Source: Pseudomonadota bacterium
GTDB taxonomy: Bacteria; Myxococcota_A; Polyangia; GCA-2747355
Direction: 5' to 3'
Length of the DNA: 64,000 nucleotides
Assembly: GCA_016702545.1 (NCBI GenBank)
Contig: JADJDT010000008.1
Location: forward strand, 186,001-250,000
How positions within the stretch are numbered: position 1 is the first letter of the stretch; the number at the start of each line of letters is the position of its first letter. Under the pieces are notes generated by a model. That model was not told where the DNA came from, ran no database searches, and worked only from the letters and a program-made list of their open reading frames with translations. Below, in pieces: positions 59,052-64,000 of the stretch. Made by a program: the position numbers and the translations under genes.

Positions 59052-59428
59052 AGGTCCTCGTGGACACCTCGGTGCTGCTTGATCACTTGCGCGGCCGGGC
59101 GCACGCGGCGGAGTTGCTGATGCGCTCCGTGCGCGCGGGCGCCGCGTTGTGGAGCGCCACGGTGGTTCGCACGGAGATTCTTGCCGGCATGCGCGAGGGT
59201 GAGGAGCGCGCGACGAACGCGTTGCTCGGCGCGCTGCGCTGGCAGGCCCTCACGATCGAGATCGCCGACCATGCGGGCCGGCTGGCCCGCCGCTACCTGC
59301 GGTCACATCCGCGCGTCGACACCGTCGACTACGTCGTCGCCGCCACTGCGTTGACCCTGGGTGCCTCGTTACTGACCCAGAACGTCAAGCACTTCCCGAT
59401 GTTCGACGGCCTGCGTCCGGCCTACTGA
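59048..59428 (+). CDS. PIN-domain toxin (VapC family)
   Basis: The 126-residue protein has MKVLVDTSVLLDHLRG, the middle TVVRTEILAGMREGEE and the C-terminal VDTVDYVVAATALTLGASL with LLTQNVKHFPMFDGL, the acidic PIN-domain set of VapC ribonucleases. No intact antitoxin gene precedes it; only a possible remnant overlaps its ATG. It is different from the PIN toxin at 23315-23710. The 291 bases after it hold a 51-bp hairpin. Confidence 0.88.
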   Translation: MKVLVDTSVLLDHLRGRAHAAELLMRSVRAGAALWSATVVRTEILAGMREGEERATNALLGALRWQALTIEIADHAGRLARRYLRSHPRVDTVDYVVAATALTLGASLLTQNVKHFPMFDGLRPAY

Positions 59429-59672
59429 CCGGCTGCGCGCCGCCGACCACGCGGGCAAGTCGCGAGTCCCGGGTCGGGCCAGAGGGGGCCAAGCGCCCGC
59501 TCCCACGCCTCAGACCCCGCTCTGCGCCCCAGTGGCCACGCCCAGGGCGGCCCTCCCATTGCCCGCGCCATGGCCGGCCTGGCATTTCGCACCCCACGCC
59601 CGCCGCCGCATCGAGCACCAACCCGGTTGGGGGACCTGCGACAATCGACGGCGATAGAGGCGGGGAACTCGG

Positions 59673-59723
59673 CTAACCCGAAGACAAAGGGCTTGCGCTG
59701 GAGCGCGCTTGTTTTCGGGCTAG
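59673..59723. repeat. 51-bp hairpin, copy of the 20913-20963 hairpin
   Basis: The arms (CTAACCCGAAGACAA left, complement of CTAGCCCGAAAACAAG right) and the loop match the hairpin at 20913-20963 closely and at equal length. The right arm contains the TAG stop codon of the ATP-grasp gene, so it may also act as its terminator. The rest of 59429-59719 holds nothing recognisable. Confidence 0.75.
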
Positions 59724-61510
59724 CCTGGCTCGCTGAGCACCCGGCGCAGCATGCGCTGCAGCTCGCGCACCTGTCGCTGGGCCGCGCGCAAGTCCTCGGG
59801 CCGGGCGGACGGGCTGGTGGCGACGAAGGCGCCGCCGAGCTTGCGCTGCGGCCGGTCCTCCACGGTCAGCGCGCCCAGCAGCGCCGGGACGATGCCCCGG
59901 CCGCGCGCGGCGTCGTAGAGCAGCCCGTGCCGATCGAGCAGCGGGAGCAGGGCGTCGGGGGTCAGGCCTTCGACCGCGGGGCCGAGGGCCGTGCGGTCGA
60001 GGTTGTCCGTCTGGCGGTAGACCACGACGCCGCGCTGCGCGGTGCGCAGCAGTCCCTCGTCGAAGCGCGCTCCCGTGGCGCCCTTGGCGAGCTCGGCCGC
60101 GTAGCGCGTGGCCGGCGTGCGAAGATTGACCTCGCAGGCCTTCAGCAGCAGCTCGGAGCTGCCGTCAGGCCGGCGGCTCCGCTGCCCGAGTACGTCGATC
60201 CCGATGGGGCCGACGACGCCGGCTCGGGCCAGCTTGCTCCCCACCGCGTCGCCGATCGCGGCCAGTTTCTTCGCAAGGGCCGGCTCCACCGGCTGCTCGC
60301 AGCCCAGGTAGTGGCCGTCGCGCGTGAGCTGACGATGACAGGACTCGACCTCGACCCGCCCTTCGGGATGAAGCACGAGCTGCACGCTCAGCTCGAGCGG
60401 GCGCGGCACATACTCCTCGACCACGACGCCGACCTTCCGGACCTCGGCCTCGAAGCTGGCCCAGGTGTCGCGCGTGGCATCGTCGGCAGCCTTGCGGCGG
60501 TCGACGGCGAAGGTGAGCTGCCGGGGGTCGCCGAGCCGCTTCTCGATCTCGGTTGTGCGCGCCGGGCCTTGGAGCCGGCTCAGGCCCGCGAGCCCAAGAA
60601 AGGCGATGCCCTGGCCCGCGGCGCCGTCGTTGTGCTTGAGCACCACAAGCGTGCGGCGCGGGTGGGCGTCGACGTAGGCGCTGAGGGCCGCGACGATGGC
60701 TTGAGTGTCACGCAGCGGCCCGAAGGAGCCTTCGAGATGCGCGACCTCGGCCTGGTCGAACCAGCGCCGCGACGCGGCCTTGGTGCCGTGCCGGCGCTGT
60801 TGCGGTGTGGCGCCCCAGATCGGCAGCTCGAGCAGGCCGCCGAGGCGCGCCAGGTCGCGGTCGACGCTGTAGGCCGAGAGCCGCAGGTCGTCGCCACGCT
60901 CCCGTGCCGTGGCCACCGCCGCGGTGAGCGACGCGAGCGCCGTAGGGTCCTTCCTGAGCGCGTGCAGCAGCGATTTCCCGGGGGCCCGTGGAGCGCAAAT
61001 CACGCTCAGCCGCTCCCTGGCGCTCGGCCTTGCTGCCTCGGACAGGCTGCGAAAGAGCGCGTCGAGCTCCCTCTCCGAGGGCTGGCGCGTCACCACGATG
61101 ATCGAATGCGCCGCGGGATCGGCGAGCGCCGCGACGGCCGCAGGTAGCGCGCGCTCGTCATAGTAGGGAACGGTCGGCCCGGCGGCCTTGTTCATCACCC
61201 AGGCGTTGAGGTTGGGGGTGTGCACGTAGAGGGTGGTTCGCCCGCGCGGAGCCGTCGAGGCAACCGCAGACCGGCCTGTGGCGAACGCGTGCTGCTGCTC
61301 TTTGTAGCGTTTGTCGAGGACCCGGCTCGCTGGGACGCGCGGCGTACCCGCCCGGAGCGCGGACGCTCGCTGCGCGGCCCCGCCCTGAGGAGTCGCCTCG
61401 GCGCGGGGCGCGGGCCCGAGCGCGAGCGCGGCGCAGAGCAGCAGCGGGACGGGTAGGGAAGGTCGAAAGGCGTAGGCGTTCAAGGCCTTCAATGCGCTGC
61501 TATCACTCAC
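59720..61510 (-). CDS. ATP-grasp peptide ligase (PGM1-related) with apparent signal peptide
   Basis: The 596-residue protein (from GTG 61510) has a hydrophobic N-terminal segment (SLPVPLLLCAALALGPAPRAEA), then a pre-ATP-grasp domain (about 110-250) and an ATP-grasp fold. The fold has TLVVLKHNDGAAGQGIAFLG, VVVEEYVPRPLELSVQLVL, DGHYLGCEQPVEP and KACEVNLRTPATRYA. This order fits peptide ligases related to PGM1 that join amino acids using ATP. Export of an ATP-dependent enzyme would be odd, so either the segment is a membrane anchor or the true start is further in. The stop lies in a 51-bp hairpin. Upstream bases 61511-61888 (378) show no convincing gene. Confidence 0.7.
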   Translation of the reverse strand: MSDSSALKALNAYAFRPSLPVPLLLCAALALGPAPRAEATPQGGAAQRASALRAGTPRVPASRVLDKRYKEQQHAFATGRSAVASTAPRGRTTLYVHTPNLNAWVMNKAAGPTVPYYDERALPAAVAALADPAAHSIIVVTRQPSERELDALFRSLSEAARPSARERLSVICAPRAPGKSLLHALRKDPTALASLTAAVATARERGDDLRLSAYSVDRDLARLGGLLELPIWGATPQQRRHGTKAASRRWFDQAEVAHLEGSFGPLRDTQAIVAALSAYVDAHPRRTLVVLKHNDGAAGQGIAFLGLAGLSRLQGPARTTEIEKRLGDPRQLTFAVDRRKAADDATRDTWASFEAEVRKVGVVVEEYVPRPLELSVQLVLHPEGRVEVESCHRQLTRDGHYLGCEQPVEPALAKKLAAIGDAVGSKLARAGVVGPIGIDVLGQRSRRPDGSSELLLKACEVNLRTPATRYAAELAKGATGARFDEGLLRTAQRGVVVYRQTDNLDRTALGPAVEGLTPDALLPLLDRHGLLYDAARGRGIVPALLGALTVEDRPQRKLGGAFVATSPSARPEDLRAAQRQVRELQRMLRRVLSEPG

Positions 61511-61888
61511 GGAGTCTAGATCCTCTGCACGCGAGCGCGACCAAGCGAACCCCTCGCCTGCGGCTCGGCGGGCGGCGCCTGGCCAAGCCCAGGCTGGCAG
61601 CGCGCGGCGCACAACTCGTTGCGCGCCGGACTTGGGGGTGGGGCCCCGAAAAGTCTCGCCCAATCGTCGAGGCGGTCGGGGCGGGGCGTATGGGACATAC
61701 CCCCGTGAAAGTTTACGACGTAGCAAGGGCGAGCGGGCCTTCGACATCAAGCGCAGCTCTCTCTCCGGCGAAGTTTGGCAGCGCCGGGGTCGCGGGCCGC
61801 GCGGAGCCAAGCGGCCGGCCGGGAGCTGTCGACGATCGCGAGGGCGTTGTCAAGCGCCGGAGCGCCGGTGCGAAGCGGGCGCGGGCGA

Positions 61889-62812
61889 TCAATCGTCCTT
61901 GGGCTCTTTGCCGAAGATGCGCCGCAGCAGGCCGCTCTTGGTGCGGGTCGGCGGCGGGGTCGGCGCGCGGGAGGCTGGCGCGGCTCCCCCGGCTGGGGCG
62001 CGCCGGGGGCTGGCGGCCGCGGGCGTGGGCCCGGGCGGGGTCTGGGGCCCCGTCGGGGCCCGTCCCCGACCGAGGACCTCGTCGAGGCTGCGTGCGGCCC
62101 GCGCGGCGGAGGTCGGCGTGGCCGAGGTTGAGGCGGGTCCACGATCGGCGGCCCGCGGCTCGTCGAAGCCGTCGGGCTCGATCGTCTCGTCGAGCTCGAA
62201 GCCGTTGAGGTCGGTGTCCTCCGAGAGCGCGTCGACCAGGGTCGGTGGGGGCGGCTCGGTCGTCAGACGCGGCGGTGCGGCGGTGGCCGCTGCCGCCGCG
62301 GCAGCGGTGGCGGCGGCGACGTTGCGGAACTCGCCCGTGTCGGCGAAGACCTCTTCGGGGCTGCCCTCGACGGTCGGATGGGGCACGCCCGCGGCGGCCG
62401 AGGCGTCGCTGAGATCGAAGCCGCTCGCCACGGCCTCCCCGGACTGCACGCGGGTGACCTTCTGCGCGGCCTGGGCCAGGCCCGCGGCCATCGGATCGGT
62501 GCTGCGGGCGGCGATCGGCGCCGGCGCTGCGGGCCGCGGCGCGGCGTGCTGCTGCACCAGCGCGAGCCGTGCGCGTCGTAGCCCGTCGCGAAAGGCCGCG
62601 CCCAGGTCGGTGACGGCCCCGCGTTCCAGCGTCGGCCCGGTGCCGTCCGGCGCCGCGGCGTCGCCGCCCAGCGCGCGGGCTCGCGCCAGCGCTCCCGCCA
62701 GTGCCGCCTCATCGAGGCCCGCCGCGGCGACCAGCTGCTGCAGCTCGTGATCCGCCTGCCGCAAGGCCTCGTCGACGCTCTGGCGCACCACCGCGCGCGC
62801 GCTGCCGCTCAT
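61889..62812 (-). CDS. Low-complexity cytoplasmic protein of unknown function
   Basis: The 307-residue protein starts at ATG 62812, overlapping the alaS stop by ATGA. The first 120 residues are helical (SVDEALRQADHELQQLVAAA; DLGAAFRDGLRRARLALVQQ). The rest is rich in Ala, Pro and Thr with acidic patches (LSEDTDLNGFELDETIEPD) and ends in a basic SGLLRRIFGKEPKDD. No domain was recognised. Codon bias and coupling to alaS support a real gene. Disorder suggests an adaptor or scaffold, but this is inference. Confidence 0.6.
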   Translation of the reverse strand: MSGSARAVVRQSVDEALRQADHELQQLVAAAGLDEAALAGALARARALGGDAAAPDGTGPTLERGAVTDLGAAFRDGLRRARLALVQQHAAPRPAAPAPIAARSTDPMAAGLAQAAQKVTRVQSGEAVASGFDLSDASAAAGVPHPTVEGSPEEVFADTGEFRNVAAATAAAAAAATAAPPRLTTEPPPPTLVDALSEDTDLNGFELDETIEPDGFDEPRAADRGPASTSATPTSAARAARSLDEVLGRGRAPTGPQTPPGPTPAAASPRRAPAGGAAPASRAPTPPPTRTKSGLLRRIFGKEPKDD

Positions 62813-64000
62813 GGCGTCTGGCTCGCTGATGTCGTCCCGGCATCGCCCTCGGGGCTGGCGAGCAGGGCGGCCAGCAGCTCCTCACAGCGCGCGAGGGCCT
62901 CGTCCAGGCGAGCCACCTCGGGGCCGCCCGCCTGCGCCATGTCGGGTCGCCCGCCCCCGCGGCCGCCGACCAGCGGCGCCAGCGCGCCGACCAGCTTGCC
63001 GGCGTGCACGCGCGCCTTGAGGTCCGGGCTGACCATCACCAGGATCGTGGCCTTGCCCTCGTGCTCGCCGCCGAGCACCACCACGCCCTCGCCCAGTCGG
63101 CCGCGCAGCGTGTCCCCGGCCTCGCGCAGCGTCTTGGGGTCGCCGGCCTCCGTCCGCAGCACCAGCAAGCGCACGCCGCTCACCGTGCGCACGCGCTGGA
63201 GCGGATCGCTCCCGGCGCCGCCGGTCGCGAGCTGGTGCTTGAGGCTCGCGATCTCTCGCTCCTGGGCCTTGAGCTGGCCCAGCAGGCGCTCGGTCCGCTC
63301 GCCGACCTCGTCCGGTGCGGCCTTGAGCAGCCGCGCGACGCCGCGCAATTGGTCCTCGAAGCGCTGATCGAGCGCCAGCGCGGCCTCTCCCGTGAGGGCG
63401 AGGATGCGCCGCACCCCCAGCGCGAGCGCCTCCTCGCTGACGATGCGAAACAGCCCGACGTCGCCGGCGCGCTCGACGTGGGTGCCGCCGCAGAGCTCGG
63501 TCGAGGCGCTGCCGATGTGCACCACGCGCACCTGGTCGCCGTATTTCTCGCCGAAGAGGGCCATCGCCCCGGCCTGCCGCGCCTGTTCGTAGCTGCTCAG
63601 CTCGGTGCGGCTGGCGACGTTGCGCCGGATCTCGGCGTTGACGCGCGCCTCGACCTCGCGCAGCTGCGCGGCGGTCGTGGCCTCGAAGTGGCTGAAGTCG
63701 AAGCGCAGGTGCGCCGGCGAGACCTCGGAGCCCTTCTGGGCGACGTGCGTGCCGAGCACCTCGCGCAGGGCGTGATGCAGCAGGTGCGTCGCGCTGTGGT
63801 TGAGGCGGATCGCCTGGCGCCGCGCGCCGTCGACGACGAGCGTCACGCGCTCGCCCCGGCTCAGGCTGCCGCTGAGCACGCGGGCGTGGTGGACGATCAG
63901 GGTGCCCTCGGGCTTGGTCGTGTCGAGCAGCTCGAGCCGCGCGTGCGCGCTCTGCGCCGCGCCGCTGTCGCCGACCTGGCCGCCGGCGCGGCCGTAGCAG
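62809..64000 (-). CDS. alaS: Alanyl-tRNA synthetase, 3' part
   Basis: The gene continues beyond the right edge; about 396 C-terminal codons are visible. GRAGGQVGDSG near the edge begins the editing region. The zinc-binding NHSATHLLHHAL and ELCGGTHVERAGDVG follow, then the coiled part (LLGQLKAQEREIASLKHQLA) and the C-terminal C-Ala domain (GRGGGRPDMAQAGGPEVARL). The enzyme charges tRNA-Ala and hydrolyses mischarged Ser/Gly-tRNA. Its stop overlaps the start of the next gene on the same strand. Confidence 0.95.
   Translation of the reverse strand, partial: CYGRAGGQVGDSGAAQSAHARLELLDTTKPEGTLIVHHARVLSGSLSRGERVTLVVDGARRQAIRLNHSATHLLHHALREVLGTHVAQKGSEVSPAHLRFDFSHFEATTAAQLREVEARVNAEIRRNVASRTELSSYEQARQAGAMALFGEKYGDQVRVVHIGSASTELCGGTHVERAGDVGLFRIVSEEALALGVRRILALTGEAALALDQRFEDQLRGVARLLKAAPDEVGERTERLLGQLKAQEREIASLKHQLATGGAGSDPLQRVRTVSGVRLLVLRTEAGDPKTLREAGDTLRGRLGEGVVVLGGEHEGKATILVMVSPDLKARVHAGKLVGALAPLVGGRGGGRPDMAQAGGPEVARLDEALARCEELLAALLASPEGDAGTTSASQTP

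Noticed and set aside
61511..61810. Upstream extension of the ATP-grasp frame
   Set aside because: The frame is open, but the residues are Arg/Pro-rich and precede a normal signal-like start at GTG 61510; probably not translated.

Overview
The window is very GC-rich (third codon positions almost all G or C) and densely packed with genes in short overlapping runs. The gene content fits the Myxococcota or a related deltaproteobacterial lineage: three tandem bactofilins, a sigma-54 activator with an FHA domain, a Ser/Thr kinase next to a PilZ domain, MYXO-CTERM-like C-terminal anchors, an AgmX/PglI-type protein, FG-GAP and propeller-repeat secreted proteins, and a neighbouring pair resembling the M. 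xanthus families MXAN_2561/MXAN_2562. No rRNA, tRNA or CRISPR array was seen. Several apparent frameshifts suggest either a draft-quality assembly or decaying genes.

Bases 1-9.7 kb hold envelope and secreted proteins (propeller repeats, an Hsp70-like protein with a long disordered N-terminus, a lytic transglycosylase, a BPI-like protein, a FadL-like barrel). Bases 9.6-20.7 kb are one long minus-strand series: a transglutaminase-domain membrane protein, asd, a DUF3943-like protein, the MXAN_2561/2562-like pair, truA, a small membrane protein, pssA, a divergent Tex-like RNA-binding protein and a [2Fe-2S] ferredoxin. The series is punctuated by palindromic elements at about 14.0 and 16.3 kb.

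Bases 20.7-28.6 kb are an accessory island with visibly lower GC. It carries a palindromic hairpin cluster, a secreted protein resembling the Bacillus spore-coat transglutaminase Tgl, a second degenerate 728-bp copy of the 5' end of the transglutaminase-domain gene, a Phd/VapC-type toxin-antitoxin pair, and a 1,925-bp group II intron lying antisense within codon 4 of a small secreted-protein gene. A further unknown secreted protein and a triple CGTCAC repeat at 11-bp spacing complete it. The island and an FMN glutamate synthase-like gene separate the transglutaminase-domain gene from MoxR and DUF58 genes (30.3-32.5 kb), which normally sit beside it.

Bases 32.5-48.4 kb hold secreted FG-GAP and TPR proteins, DedA, a MerR-TPR regulator, a stress/signalling set (GrpE, an NTF2-like protein, a Ser/Thr kinase, PilZ), a DUF2723 membrane protein, the sigma-54 activator and the three bactofilins. 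Bases 48.4-64.0 kb hold a second FadL-like barrel, a lipoprotein, a steroid-reductase-like membrane enzyme, an SPFH pair, a DUF4143 ATPase ending inside a palindromic element, a frameshifted HAD-like secreted protein, an AgmX-like protein, an old yellow enzyme, an orphan PIN toxin, an ATP-grasp protein with an apparent signal peptide, and the 3' end of alaS.

The most notable signals are the island with its Tgl-like enzyme, the antisense intron whose exact removal restores a signal peptide, and several families of palindromic elements that repeatedly sit on gene ends.
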